DNA of 64,000 nt. Source: Rhypophila decipiens. Its lineage: Eukaryota > Ascomycota > Sordariomycetes > Sordariales > Naviculisporaceae. Every line of letters starts with the position of its first letter. Positions within the stretch are counted from its first letter, which is position 1. Under the pieces are notes generated by a model. The model saw nothing but the letters and a program-made list of their open reading frames with translations, searched no databases and was not told where the DNA came from. Of the stretch, positions 21,523 to 32,978 are shown in pieces. A program made the translations under genes and the position numbers. The DNA lies in the NCBI GenBank assembly GCA_033297075.1, contig MU858187.1, forward strand, positions 37,900 to 101,899. Direction: 5' to 3'.

Positions 21523-21647
21523 TGACAAGAGTGGGATTCGAACCCACGCCCTTTCAGACTACGGAAGTCGGTGTTCAACTCTCTCAGTTGTTAAGTGAGA
21601 GGGTGGCAACCTAAACGTAGCGCCTTAGACCACTCGGCCATCTTGCC
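21523..21647 (-). tRNA. tRNA-Leu (anticodon UAG) with 45-nt intron
   Basis: On the minus strand the 5' acceptor arm GGCAAGA (21647 down) pairs with TCTTGTC (ending 21524, one G-U pair), with discriminator A. The D arm is GCCGAGTGGTCTAAGGC, the T arm GTGGGTTCGAATCCCAC, and the long variable arm expected for leucine is present. The anticodon stem CTACG/CGTAG encloses loop TTTAGG..C, giving anticodon UAG. A 45-nt intron sits at the canonical place after position 37. Internal promoter boxes A (TGGCCGAGTGG) and B (GGTTCGAATCC) are intact. Confidence 0.93.
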
Positions 21648-22607
21648 ATTTTGTGATTGGATATGAGGTCGTGCGAATATGATCTCCCATGTACGAACAA
21701 AGCACTCGGTACTCAGGTGGGTGGGGTACAAGCGGACTTACCGTTGGATTGTTCTTTCTGCTCATCATCCGATGACCGACTGACTCGCACTTGCATATGG
21801 ATGCCCAACGTTCCGAACTCATTGCAGCAGATGGTTCGGATCGGACTCTTGCGACATGCACTGGAGCTCTCGTTCGGATATGGGCTGTTGGGGGTGGAGA
21901 TTGAAGGTTTGCTCCTGTCGCTGCATACCGGAAATAGAAAAGTGCTGTACAATACGTACTGTACAGCTACTGCCCCTATTCACAGCACTCCAGATCTCCA
22001 GATCCCTATTCCAATTCACTCACTATACGGAGTACCGGTAGGTACGGACACCATTGCTCAAGTCTTTGGATATTGCTTACGCAGCGTGTGCCACACTGCA
22101 TTGTTATTTTGGGTTGGTGGCCTGCAGTGATGGTTGGCGTCGTGAAATAAAAGGGGCATGGGACGGCATTTGAGCGTTTGACATTTACAAGGCCCCCCTC
22201 CCAGAGCCACAGAAATCCAAAGAACTAACTCGTCACATAATCCATATGTCATGTCTTGGACAAACCGAGTTCGCAATACGGATACTGCATTTATGACCTC
22301 GAAGATGTTTGCACTAACGGCCACGTCTCTACTCCGTATTTGTACATAGTAAATTGAATGATGTCTAAGGATATCCTAAAAAGTTTCAAGCTTGAAATGC
22401 CTTGTTCCCCCCAGTCCCAATTTCCCCCCGTTGTTTCTGATGAACCCAGAGCTGGCTGGCAGAAACTCGGATTTGCTGCTCAACAACAGTTGTGAAAAGA
22501 GAAGTTAATCTGGATACATGAAATGAAAAGAATTGGTTTGATGCCTCTGGCATCTGCCCGGTTTCTTATATGGTTTTTTTTCTTTGTTCGATTTGTCTTG
22601 CCGCAAC
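21648..22607. other. Intergenic, contains GTAC palindromes and TACTCCGTA motifs
   Basis: 960 bp upstream of the tRNA and downstream of the surface-protein gene. It contains a GTAC-rich palindromic stretch (about 21943-21968) and the TACGGAGTA / TACTCCGTA 9-mer at 22026-22034 and 22330-22338. No gene was seen. Confidence 0.5.
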
Positions 22608-24089
22608 TTAATACGTCAAGCTAACCGGGGCAGTGCCTGCGGGAGCAGCAGTGCTGGTTCCGTTGGAGGCAGGGAAAGGGGCCAGGGTGGGCGCTACCGA
22701 CTCAACACCGGTCTGAGTGGCCGTCTCCGAAGCCGAGGTGGTCTCGGCAGCCGTCTCAGTCACGGTGACGACCTCATCGGGAGGGCAGGCACTCTCGGAC
22801 GTCTCAACAGCTGCGGGTTCAGTGACGGGAGCATTGGGAGGAGCGGGCTTGGTCTTGGTAACCTTGACTTTCTTAGTCTTGATTTGCTCGGGGGCCTGGA
22901 CGGTCTCCTTGACAGTGACGTAAACGGTAGAGGCCGGGACAGTGACAGTAAGGGCAGGAGCAGTGACGGTCACAGCGCTTGGAGGGCAGTCAGCAGCAGT
23001 GACGGTAACAGCACTTGGCGGGCAGTTGCAGACACCATTGTCGGCAGAGCCGGGGAAGCCGTTGCCGTTGTCGTTGCCCTTGTCATTACCATTGCCCTTG
23101 CCGCCTCCGTTGCCGTTGCTGTTTCCATCTCCGTTTCCGTTGCCAGCTCCATTTCCGTTTCCATTGCCCTTGCCGGCGCCGTTGTCGGGAGGGAAGATGG
23201 TCTTGATAGCTCCCGGAACAGTCAAGGTGCGGGTGCCGGTGGTGGTGCTGGTACGGGTGGTGGTGGAATCGATCTCCTCGGCCTTGTTGGTGGGAACGGC
23301 AACAACGACTGGGTGGCTGACGGTCGCGGTGATGACTTCCTCGACGGTGGATTGGACCACGGTCTTGACAGTGGTGGTGATAACACGGGGTCCCTCGCTG
23401 CCGCCCTGGCCAACACCGCCAAGGGTGATGGTCACAACCTTGGGAACGGTCACGATCGAAACATGGGTGAGTGTCTGGGTCTCGGTGCTGACCTCATGCG
23501 TAGTCACAGCAGCGGGAGGCGCCGAAGTGGTGGTGACGGCAAGGACTGGTGGTGTCGACGAGACACCCGCCAAGATGCTGCTCTTGATGGAGGAAGCCTC
23601 GCTGACAGGGCAGGTGATGGCCGTGCTCACCTTGGTGATGGTGACGACAGCGGTTTGAAGGGCTTCGGTAGGGAGGGCAGCGAGGTCCTCGGTCCTGGTT
23701 GGGCAGTTGGTAATGGTAGCAGCACAGGATGTGATGGTCTCAACTGAAGTGGCGATCACTGTCAACGTAGTGAGAGGGCCGGCCGCGGCGGTGGTAGTAT
23801 TGGAGGCGGGAGCCAGGGCAGATGTGGTGCTGTTGAGGCTGGCTGGAACACCTGTTGACAATGATACTGGAACACCCGTCGACAATGAGGCCGAGACGCC
23901 GGTCCCTGATGGAGCACTAACAACGGGATACTCGGTAATGGCGGTGCTGCTTGCGCTGTCGGCGATGCTGCTGAGGGCACTGCTGACAGCTTCGGTCGAG
24001 TTCTGGCGGCGGAAGTGCATATGACGAGGGTGGGAGTAGGCGGTGGTGAGGGCGGCGAGGAGGCCAAGGGTCACAGTGGCGGACTTCAT
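22608..24089 (-). CDS. Secreted Ser/Thr/Val-rich cell-surface protein
   Basis: Intronless, 493 residues, with ATG at 24089-24087. The N-terminus MKSATVTLGLLAALTTAYS is a clear signal peptide. It is followed by HPRHMHFRRQ, a possible Kex2-like processing site (RR). The mature part is dominated by Ser, Thr, Val and Ala with repeated TVT/VTVT, CPPSAVTVT and SLSTGVP units, so heavy O-mannosylation is likely. A Gly-Asn/Lys low-complexity tract lies at about residues 300-350, and the second half has a Lys-rich strip (KTKKVKVTKTKP). Few cysteines are present, mostly as NCP or ACP pairs. No hydrophobic GPI-attachment tail is evident (it ends APVSLTY), so it is probably wall-associated or secreted. 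No enzymatic domain is seen. This composition is typical of fungal cell-wall proteins of unknown role. Confidence 0.8.
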   Translation of the reverse strand: MKSATVTLGLLAALTTAYSHPRHMHFRRQNSTEAVSSALSSIADSASSTAITEYPVVSAPSGTGVSASLSTGVPVSLSTGVPASLNSTTSALAPASNTTTAAAGPLTTLTVIATSVETITSCAATITNCPTRTEDLAALPTEALQTAVVTITKVSTAITCPVSEASSIKSSILAGVSSTPPVLAVTTTSAPPAAVTTHEVSTETQTLTHVSIVTVPKVVTITLGGVGQGGSEGPRVITTTVKTVVQSTVEEVITATVSHPVVVAVPTNKAEEIDSTTTRTSTTTGTRTLTVPGAIKTIFPPDNGAGKGNGNGNGAGNGNGDGNSNGNGGGKGNGNDKGNDNGNGFPGSADNGVCNCPPSAVTVTAADCPPSAVTVTAPALTVTVPASTVYVTVKETVQAPEQIKTKKVKVTKTKPAPPNAPVTEPAAVETSESACPPDEVVTVTETAAETTSASETATQTGVESVAPTLAPFPASNGTSTAAPAGTAPVSLTY

Positions 24090-27000
24090 TTTGAATGGGG
24101 TTGAGATGTGGTCGGTTTATTCCTTTTTTCCTTCGAGTTGAATATAGCTTTGAACTTGCGAGTTGCCGTTTTCTCTCAGAATGACCGTGGTTGCGAAAAG
24201 ATGAACGAAAATCGACTCCGTCAGATGGTAGGCAGGCAGACTTGCTCCCTTGAAAAGAAGGTAAAAACAAAAAGTTGGCAAAGAAGAGACAGAATTGAAT
24301 CACTGCTACACTGGGCAGGAGAACAGACAAGCAAAAGGAATGATGCTTGAATGGGAAAAAAGAGAGAGCACTTGGACAAAGACGAAGGAATGGAATGAGG
24401 GTGAGGAGAAGAAGAGTTTAAAAGAAGGTGAGAGCGGAGGCACTAGCTTCTAATATAAAACAAATCACACCCTCTTGTCCGTACACTAGGTACGGACAGG
24501 CTCCAAGAACTTTCTTGCAACTGTCTCCCAAGTGTCTTGGTGTTCCACAACGCGAGAGAACCCTTGCCCTTGGACTGCATTGACGAGCAGGCCGACGAAC
24601 GAGGAGACACAGCCGCCGATGCGGTACCCACAGCTTGGCCGTTTGCCTTGGAACTCGACCCATCAGGGTTCAGGAATCTGCCATTGAAGGGCTTGCGCGG
24701 ATCTCCCTCCAACGGAGCGAAAGAGCGGGCAAGCTGAAGGACGGCAATGCAAAAGTGACGGTGGTGATGTTTTGGTGCGAAATCCAGGAGTGGATGTTGA
24801 ACAAGGGTTTCCGGCACCACAGAGACCACAGACGAGGGTTACCCTAGCAGATCCAGGGGTAAATCGGGGGTTAGATGCAGGAACAGAAACCTGAGACGAT
24901 TTGGCTGACCAATGGGAGAGCCGGGAGAAAGACTGATTTGGTTAAGGGGCAGGTGGCGCCCATCCCGTTCTTACCGTCATCGGGATGTGAGGGGGAATGT
25001 CGACCGGGGATTGCATGAGCGTTGTGGAAGGAGGCGCCAGGGGTCTGGTTTTCAGTGTTCACTCTTCAACCTGGGAGGCTTCGACAAGTTTCCAGGCTTC
25101 GAGATTCCATCATTGTTCATCACCACAAATTTGTCTTGATTCCCGTGCAATTACGAGCATAATTATAGATTCATGTTCGGATAGGGCCTGTTCTTTTCTT
25201 TTCTCTCCCATCTGGCTTCCATGATCTCCACGGGCAGTGCTGTCATGCTTCTCTGCAGCGCAAATCGGTCTGTTCTTTTTTGGTAAATCCCATCACATCA
25301 ACCAGCCCATGAACCCGGTCTCTGTTGAGGATCTCGACGAGTTCTGAGACAGATGATCTGCTTAATTTCTGGTACTTCAAGCTTTTCCCAGGAAACCGCC
25401 AAGTTTTCCTAAGCCTCCCTCATTTGTTTTAATGCCGATCTGGAAGGCAGTATTATCCTTGAGAGGCATGAGAGGGTTCATCTTTCGAGCATGACGACGA
25501 CAACGAAGTGTGATGCAAAAGTAAAGACAGCTGAAAAGTCGGCGCTTGAACGAGACATCGAGCACACGTGGGCATGTTTCCACAGGCGGGGTAAAAGATC
25601 TCAGATAGTTGAAAAAGAAGAACTCATGGGGAGGTTCGACACCTTACCCATGACCCAACAGCTCATTCCTTCCAGGTCCAAGGAGACAAGACTGAGACAA
25701 AACACCATCGTTGCTTCTCGATCACTGTGATACAGTACCACTCCGAGCCCGGGTACGTATGTAACTCGGATGCAATGGACCTTGAGAACGAAATTCAATT
25801 TCCTTACTCCGTACGCCGTTTTGATCCGCAGGCACAATCAATGCCTAGCAACTGCAACAAATTCATATTTTCTGAACATGTTGAACTTTCGTAGACGGGA
25901 ATTTATATTAGTGGTAAATTATCCACCGATAACTGACCTAGGCACCTCGTTTCCATGCCGTTCATATTCTCTTCGGCCAATTCCCCCGAGCAACTTGTGC
26001 TGAACAATGGGTCATGGGTCAATCCCAGCTCTTCAGATCTTCTGTACGGGATGCTGGAGAAGCTCTTACTACCGCATTACAAAGTGGACTTCAGCCTACT
26101 TGACCAGCTAGAGGGACTTTTGCGTTCTACTCCCTTGGCAATTCATGCTGACGCGTCGTGGACTCCGAAAAAAAAAGGTTGAAATGCTTGAATTTCTGAT
26201 CAAGATAGGGAATAGTAGCTTCCATTGAAAGATCTTCGAAACTCAGCCACGAGGCCCAAGACCCTCGAGGGGGAAGAGCTTGAGAACAGAGCCAAACATT
26301 GTTCGTCCCGTCCGAACCCTACTTTCCAAACATACCATGGTAGCCCTAGAGTCTCGACATGGGGGAAGTGATGTTATTCATAGAAAGGGCTCCATGGTAG
26401 AGTTTCTTGTTCCATTTCTCCGTAGCGTACCTGATCCCGGGGTGGGGTTTCTGTTGGTTAGGAATATTATCAAACCAGGGGCCTTCCTCACAAGGCGACG
26501 GGGTGAAATTAAGGTGAAATAGGGGGAGTTGTTTCATCTTTGGACTTGAGCCGAAAAGGGAATGCTGCCCTCGATCTCGGCAGTTGGCGTCGACTTCAAC
26601 GGGCCTAGCTTTACGGATAACCTTCCTGGTAAAATGGTAACGGTACTCCGTAGTTGATGAAATTTGAAGCTAATGACACCTCTTGGCCTCTGGTTCAAAC
26701 AAAATACGTACTACCTAGAAGTGCAAAATTTCTACACGTAGATATCGCCATGTTTCGACGTTTGACTTTTAGCTCCTGGCGACTGTCGCATCAAGATCGC
26801 AGGATGTCGCATGTGCAAAACACCGTTGGAGGATGGACTGGAACGGTGATTTTATACAGCCGTTGGGCCCCTCATAGAGCCGATATTGTCGCTCCAAGAT
26901 TATTGTTCCAGCCAGGTGCCGTGTGCGTTTCTCGAGTGGACCTTCTATCGAGTAAAACAGTTGTGATCCGCGATGGTTTCGTGTAATCATGGACAATATA

Positions 27001-27761
27001 ATAACTTCTTTTATAGACTCTTTGGTGGAAGCCTTGCATGTAACTCCACCCACATGTTCAGTCACTACTGTAAGAATTGCAACGTGGAAATCATGAGCGA
27101 CACAGCAGCAGAGGGACGGCCATCGGTCACACAACCTCGCCCCAGGCCCCAGCCTTAGCGACCACCACGAGGCACCCTGTCTTGAATGACGCCATGTCCC
27201 GTTATCTCCGCAAGCCTGGAGGGTACACACCTGTGGGATAAAAGCCTAGCATATTCAATATACAAATGTCTGCTATGGCTCGACCTCCGCAGGGCCCCAT
27301 CCGCTAGAGTTGAACGCCAGCGATAAGTGTTAGTGACGTTATAGGCGGCGAAATACCGGCTCTCAACAACAGACGGGAACGGTTATTCGGATTCCACCGG
27401 CCAGCGACATGTGCCAAAGTTGCGACAAAGAAAGAACTGCCATGTCTTTGCAAAAAGCTAGCATACACGCTTTTGTATGATTGTTAAAGTGCATGTTTTC
27501 CATGTCCTGAGATTTTACGGATATTTCGTCAATATCACAACACTTTAGTCCCTGGGGATCTGCTCTCTGATTGGTGGTTGTTCTTGGTCTTATTCCCGGC
27601 CGGCTTGTCACCGGTTGCTATCTCCCGGTCACCTGCAGGCGCCGATCCGTCCACGCCGAGCTTCCTTGTCCGTCTCTTCGGGTTCTTGTACCACATCTTC
27701 TGTGCTTCCCCATCTGCCTGCCTGTCTAGGTAGCTCGTAGCTACCGTCACAAAGACTCAAA
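24090..27761. other. 3.7-kb gene-poor region
   Basis: No open frame here begins with ATG, reads protein-like and has plausible splice partners. Observations: an inverted pair CCGTAC..GTACGG at about 24479-24497, TACTCCGTA at 25805-25813 and 26644-26652, and ordinary base composition without obvious tandem repeats. The first 400 bp are the upstream region of the surface-protein gene. Confidence 0.5.
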
Positions 27762-29928
27762 ATGCGTGAGTCTTGACTTGTCTAATAATCACCCCTATCG
27801 ACGTATTATATATGGGTTATCTGACATGATGCTCTAGGTCACTCACCGCCGATACTATGCTGGCTTTCGGCACTGGCCCAGCTCAGGACAGGCTTCGCAG
27901 CTCCTCTTCAGACTGTCATCTGTAAGGGGGCTGAAGGGACAAATGGTGCAGTTACCAGTGAGAGCATGACATGTTCTAAAATCGGCATCGATATGATTAG
28001 GCTGGGGGTAAGACTTGACTTTGTCTTCCGGGACAGATGCATACATGTCACAACATTTTGTTTTATACCAAGAGAAGTTGTCTAACTAGTCATCAATGAA
28101 ATCAGGGGACAGCCGCGGATGCGATGGTGGCGACGGAGCTGTGTGTCGGCGTGACCGGAATGTATCACTCCGGCATTGGCGGGGGTGGGTTCATGTTGGT
28201 CCGCGACAAGAACGGGAGATATGAGGCCATCGACTATCGGGAGTCTGCTCCGGCTGCGGCCCATCTTGATATGTACAAGGACAACCCCAACGCCAGTGTG
28301 ACCGGGCCCCTCTCTGTCGCCGTACCCGGTGAGCTCCGAGGACTGGAATATCTTCACAAAAACTACGGTGTAGGTGGCGCCTCGTCTGCAAATAGTCTTT
28401 TCGATCTGACATTGCTATTAGGTGCTACCCTGGAAGACGGTTGTAAGACCTTCTGTCAAGCTCGCCCGATATGGCTTCGAGGGTGAGTCTGGACATGCAT
28501 CTTTTGTCCAAAAAACTGCCGAGCTTCTTACTGACCGTTGTAAAGTTACCGATGATCTGGTCCGTTACATGGCTGCTGCCAGTACATCGGATGACTTTCT
28601 TGCTGCGGATCCGATTTGGGCCCAAGATTTTGCCCCCAACGGTAAGGTTCATGTTATCCTACCTTGCGAGATATGGCGGGCGTTCTCACACCTCCCATAG
28701 GAACGTTGGTGAAACGGGGAGACGTGATTACTCGAAAAAGACTGGCAGAGTAAGTAATATCATCATACCTGACTCATTGATCATTCCAAGTGATTTATCC
28801 CAACCTTGAAATAGCACCCTCGAAAAGATTGCCGACGAAGGGGCGGACGTCTTTTATGAAGGTGATCTCGGTGAGTCTTGTCCATCACCCTTGATCACCT
28901 TGCTTTACTGACATGGATTGCCAGCGAAATCAATGATTGACCTCATCCAGTCCCTAAACGGGATCATGACGCTCCAGGACCTCAAAGACTACGCCGTCAA
29001 AGTCAAGGAGCCCCTATCCATCAAGTTCGGTGACTACCAGCTCTACACTACCCCAGCACCGAGCAGTGGCGCCGTCATGTTCAACATGCTCAAGATAATG
29101 GAACAATACCCCCAACAAGACCTTCAAGACGCCAACCTGACCACCCACCGCTTCGTCGAGGCCATGAAGTTCGCGTACGGTGCGCGCCAGGAACTCGGCG
29201 ACCCAGATTACATATCCAACATGACCAAATACCAGGAACTCATGCTTTCCGAGCACATAGCAAAAGAAATCCGCTATCGCATTTTCGACAACACCACCCA
29301 GCCTCTCAGCGCCTACAACCCATTATCCATCTACGCAGCTGAGAGCTCGGGGACGTCTCACATCGTCACGGCCGACCGCTCGGGTCTAACCGTCTCGGCT
29401 ACAACAACCATCAACTTGCTCTTCGGTGCTCGCCTAATGACGGCCGACTCGGGAATTATTCTCAACGACGAGATGGACGACTTCTCCCAGCCGGGGCGAC
29501 GAAACTCATTCGGCTTTGAACCCTCCCCATCGAATTTCATCGCGCCGGGGAAACGGCCGTTATCGTCCATCGTGCCGCTGATGGCAGAATGGGCCTGCAA
29601 CTCGACCTTGTTCTTCACCACGGGAGCAGCGGGCGGTTCGAGGATCATCAGCTCAACTACGCAGGTGGCCTGGAACTTGTTGGAGCTTGGGATGAATGTT
29701 CGGGATGCTATTGCGGCTCCAAGATTGCACGACCAGTTGATGCCTGATGTATTGGCGCTTGAGGATACTTTTGACCAGTCTGTGGCCTTGAGCTTGGCGG
29801 AGAAGGGACACAACGTTACGATGATGCCGGCGGGCAGTGCCGTGCAGGGGATCGTCAGGTTGTATGATGGGAAGTTTGCGGCTGCTGGGGAGACGAGGCA
29901 GATGGACAGCGGCGGATTGACTGTTTAA
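27762..29928 (+). CDS. GGT: Gamma-glutamyltranspeptidase (glutathione hydrolase)
   Basis: Eight exons: 27762-27765 (4 nt), 27838-28007, 28106-28369, 28422-28482, 28546-28641, 28701-28749, 28815-28870 and 28925-29928, giving 567 residues. All junctions keep frame. An N-terminal signal/anchor is present (LCWLSALAQLRTGFA). GAVTSESMTCSKIGIDMIRLGGTAADA and the GIGGGGFMLVRD block are diagnostic of the large subunit. The autocatalytic cleavage site and nucleophile is the Thr of GTSH (about residue 377), followed by small-subunit motifs (VSATTTINLLFG, ILNDEMDDFS, RPLSSIVPLM, GAAGGSRI). The enzyme is an Ntn hydrolase that splits the gamma-glutamyl bond of glutathione and transfers it to water or amino acids, probably in the secretory or vacuolar route. 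The usual Asn of GGNAADA is Thr here, which is tolerated in many fungal paralogues. Only the 4-nt first exon is weakly supported. Confidence 0.92.
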
Positions 29929-30154
29929 TGGGTCTCCTGTCCGAGTCGTGGTGTCTGGAATCCACCATGAAACTAGCCTTTCCTGCTTTTAAATAACAAT
30001 TGAATACCTAAATATACGGGGTAGAAAATAAAGATTTACTTGAGAATACATTAATGCCGGAGATCATTAACATCATAAACCATCCCTTCCACGGGAATCA
30101 TATCCCCATTTTGATAATCGCCTCGCTCCTTAACCCGTTCGTTCCCCGAATTCC

Positions 30155-31289
30155 TTACTTCGAAGTATCAACCACATAGCGTCCCACAATCTTGCCCTCC
30201 TCCATCATAGTATACACATTCTGCAATTCACTCAATCCAACCGTCTTATACGGCACTTGAATCAGCCCACGAGCGTAGAAATCCAGCGCCTCGGCGGTAT
30301 CCTGCCTGTTGCCCACATAAGACCCCTTGATGGTAATCATCCTCACCACGGTATCAAAAACAGGCGCCTTGAGGTACGCCTTAGCCGGCAAGCCGATGCA
30401 CACCACCGACCCACGACTGCGCACATACTCGGTCGCCTGCTGGAAGGGCTTCTCCTGCACAGCAAGCAACAACACCGCGTGAGGACCCAGCCCATCAGGC
30501 GTAGCCTTCTTCACATCGGCCACGAGATCTTTGGACTTTGCAAAATCTACATATGCCGCCGCGCCGAGTTTCTTGCAACTCTCTTCCTTCTCGACCGACC
30601 CGCCGTCAATAGCAATCGTGTGTAAGCCCATCGCCTTGGCATACTGAATCGCCATGCTACCCAGTCCGCCTCCAGCGCCGACAATAGCGACCCACTGTCC
30701 CGGTCTCGCACCGGACTCCTTCAGCCCTTTATAAACCGTGATGCCGGCGCAAAGAACCGGCGCAACAGCGTCGAGATCCACCCCTTCCGGAATCCTCGCT
30801 ACGTGCGCAGCCTTGGCAATAGCATACTGCTGAAACGTCCCGTCAACCGTGTAACCCGAGAGCAGCGCCTTCTGGCAAAGAGGTTCGTCGGCTTGCTGGC
30901 AGAACGAGCAGGCTAGACAAGAGCCGTTGAGCCACTTGATACCGACGTGCGAGCCGAGCGGGAGGTCGGAATCATCGACTAGGGTGCCTTTGGCTACGAC
31001 TATGCCTGCGCCTTCGTGCCCGCCGACGAGGGGGAGTTTGGTGTCGAGCGGCCAGTCGCCTTTCATTGCGTGCAGGTCTGTGTGGCATACTCCGGAGTAT
31101 TTGACGTTTACTAGGACTTCATCGGGGCCGGGCTGCTGGACGGGGATTTTTTTGTAGATTGCCGCTGGAGGATTGTTAGTCTGGTGGGAGGGGAGGTTAG
31201 GGGGGGGGGGGGGGAAGACATGACGTACGGCCGCCGGATTTCTCAACTACCTGCGCCCATTGCTCCGTGGGAATCTCGTAGTTGGTCAT
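30155..31289 (-). CDS. Zinc-dependent alcohol dehydrogenase (ADH1-like, MDR family)
   Basis: Two exons: 31289-31229 and 31164-30155, giving 356 residues starting [11 protein letters not shown]. Catalytic zinc ligands are C47 (GVCHTD), H70 (GGHEGAG) and C159 (PVLCAG). Structural zinc cysteines are C103, C106, C109 and C117. The Rossmann motif GAGGGLG is at about 183-188, followed by an acidic residue in AIDGG typical of NAD specificity. Length and lack of an extra loop match the tetrameric yeast-type ADH1 that interconverts ethanol and acetaldehyde. No mitochondrial presequence is seen. The single intron contains a run of about 15 G (31200-31214). The gene converges with the GGT gene, 226 bp apart. 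Confidence 0.94.
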
Positions 31290-32340
31290 TGTTGCGTATT
31301 TGTCTTGTACTGTTGTTCTGGATTGATGTGATGTGATGTAGATGAATGTTTTGGATGTTTGCCGATGGTGTTAGTTTGGCGAGAAAGTATCACAAGCCAA
31401 CGGTTGAAGGTATGTCTAACGGTCTTATAAAGAAGGAAGAGATTGTATGACTAGGTGCAGTGTGACTTTGTGTTTATGCTTTTTGTTGTAGATTATTGGA
31501 CTAAATAAACAAACATCATGATGAGATCAAAAGCACCTAGACCAGCTTCTTATATGTAAAGGCACAAATCACGCCACCACGCCAGACCATGCAATCCCGG
31601 ATGCGGGACTGCCCGAATGTCATGATCCGCTACCGGTAAATCGGGAAGGAAAGTGAAAGGAAAGAAGAACCGGATACTGGAAATAAGGCTAACATTGGCC
31701 TCAAAACGAGAAACAGGGTGGGAAGGGAAGGTTCTACACTGTACAGACTGAACGGTCTGGTGATGTTAGATGCAGGACAGTTACGGATAGGTTCTGGACT
31801 GTAGTGTATGTCATCGTAATACGCAAAAGTGGTGAGGGATTGAGGAGTGTGGGAAAAACGTATGATCGAGGCCTGCAGCCAGCGGGCCGACTCTGCCTGG
31901 GCCAGATTCTTGGTTTCTCATCGTATTATCTGCAACTTGCAGCTTGGATTATGTTTGTTCTTTCCTGGTCAGGTCAGCTCTTCATGATGGGAAAGTTTCC
32001 ATGTCTCCGGTTGGTGATCCGCCCTGTCCTCACACCGAGCAGAGGATGGGATTCGGGACATTGCAAAATGGAAAGCTGACTTGGAGACATCAACGACTTG
32101 ATCAAAGATTTTCGTATGACGTCCGATTGCTTTCAATCATAGACTCCAATCACTTTGAAGTATATAAACTCCGAGAATCGCAGCTGGCGGCTTCAGAGTC
32201 CAGGCATGGCTTGATATGGATGTATCACCAGATGAACAGGCGTGGAACAGTACGAAAGAAAGTCGCCCGCCTAAAATCGGCCCTGGAATCGAATGGGCCA
32301 GGCTTCGCTTCGGCCCGGGATTGGCGCTGTGTCACGCTTA
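31290..32340. other. Intergenic, ADH promoter region
   Basis: About 1 kb upstream of the alcohol dehydrogenase. It is AT-rich near the gene, then of mixed composition up to the TIR element. Plus-strand open frames here (for example 31944-32456) run into the TIR element and satellite, and are not gene-like. Confidence 0.5.
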
Positions 32341-32976
32341 TGGTGCTACACCTTTACGCGTGTGCTAATGTGGCAACAATTACTGCACCCACCAAAAATA
32401 TCCGCACAACCACCACCACCAACATCAACATCAAGACATCAAATCCAGTCAGTTAAGTCAATACCAGGCAAATCCAGTCAGTTCAGTCAAAGCCAGTTAA
32501 ATCCAGTCAAATCCAGTTAGTTCTATCAGTTCGGACAAATCCAGTCAGTTCAGTCAAATCCAGTCAGTTCAGTCAAAGCCAGTCAGTTCAGTCAGTCCAG
32601 TCAAAGCTAGTTAGTCAAAGCCAGTCAAAGCCAGTCAAAACCAGTTAGTCTAGTCAGTTCAGTCAAATCCAGTCAAATCAGTCAAGTCTAGTCAGTCCAA
32701 TTGAATCCAGTAAGTCCAGTTAGTTCAGTCAAATCCAGTCAGTTCAGTCAAAGCCAGTTAAAGCCAGTCAAAGCCAGTCAAATCCAGTCAGTCCAATCAG
32801 TCTAGTTAGTTCAGTCAAATACAGTTAAATCAGTCAAATCTAGTTAGTTAATTAAATCCAGTAAGTCCAGTCAGTTCAGTCAAATCCAGTCACTCAGTAG
32901 TAGTGTGCACAGACGATTTTATGGGTGGGTGCAGCAATTGTTGCCACATTGGCACACGCGTAAAGGTGTAGCACCA
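32341..32976. mobile_element. Non-autonomous TIR element (MITE-like) filled with CAGTC satellite
   Basis: 53-bp terminal inverted repeats at 32341-32393 and 32924-32976, starting TGGTGCTACACCTTTACGCG, match with only two differences (T/C and A/G). The element is flanked by TA on both sides (32339-32340 and 32977-32978), the target duplication of Tc1/mariner-type transposons. The interior has no coding capacity. About 440 bp of it is a degenerate short satellite. This is inferred to be a non-autonomous DNA element, because no transposase is present in the window. Confidence 0.8.
32448..32892 (+). repeat. Degenerate CAGTC-based satellite inside the TIR element
   Basis: Continuous array of short units such as CCAGTCAGTTCAGTCAAA in one orientation, with variants AAATCCAGTC, AAAGCCAGTC and TCTAGTCAGT. 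The basic period is about 5 and 9-10 bp, with higher-order blocks near 19 bp. It is AT/CA-rich and has no open frame. Confidence 0.9.
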
Positions 32977-32978
32977 TA

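Noticed and set aside
22584..23747. 387-codon plus-strand Gly/Ser-rich open frame
   Set aside because: It lies opposite the Ser/Thr-rich surface protein, which has a real signal peptide and ATG. The plus frame is an antisense artefact of its codon bias.
32448..32892. Possible CRISPR-like array
   Set aside because: Units are short, contiguous and degenerate with no unique spacers, and the organism is a eukaryote. It is a satellite.
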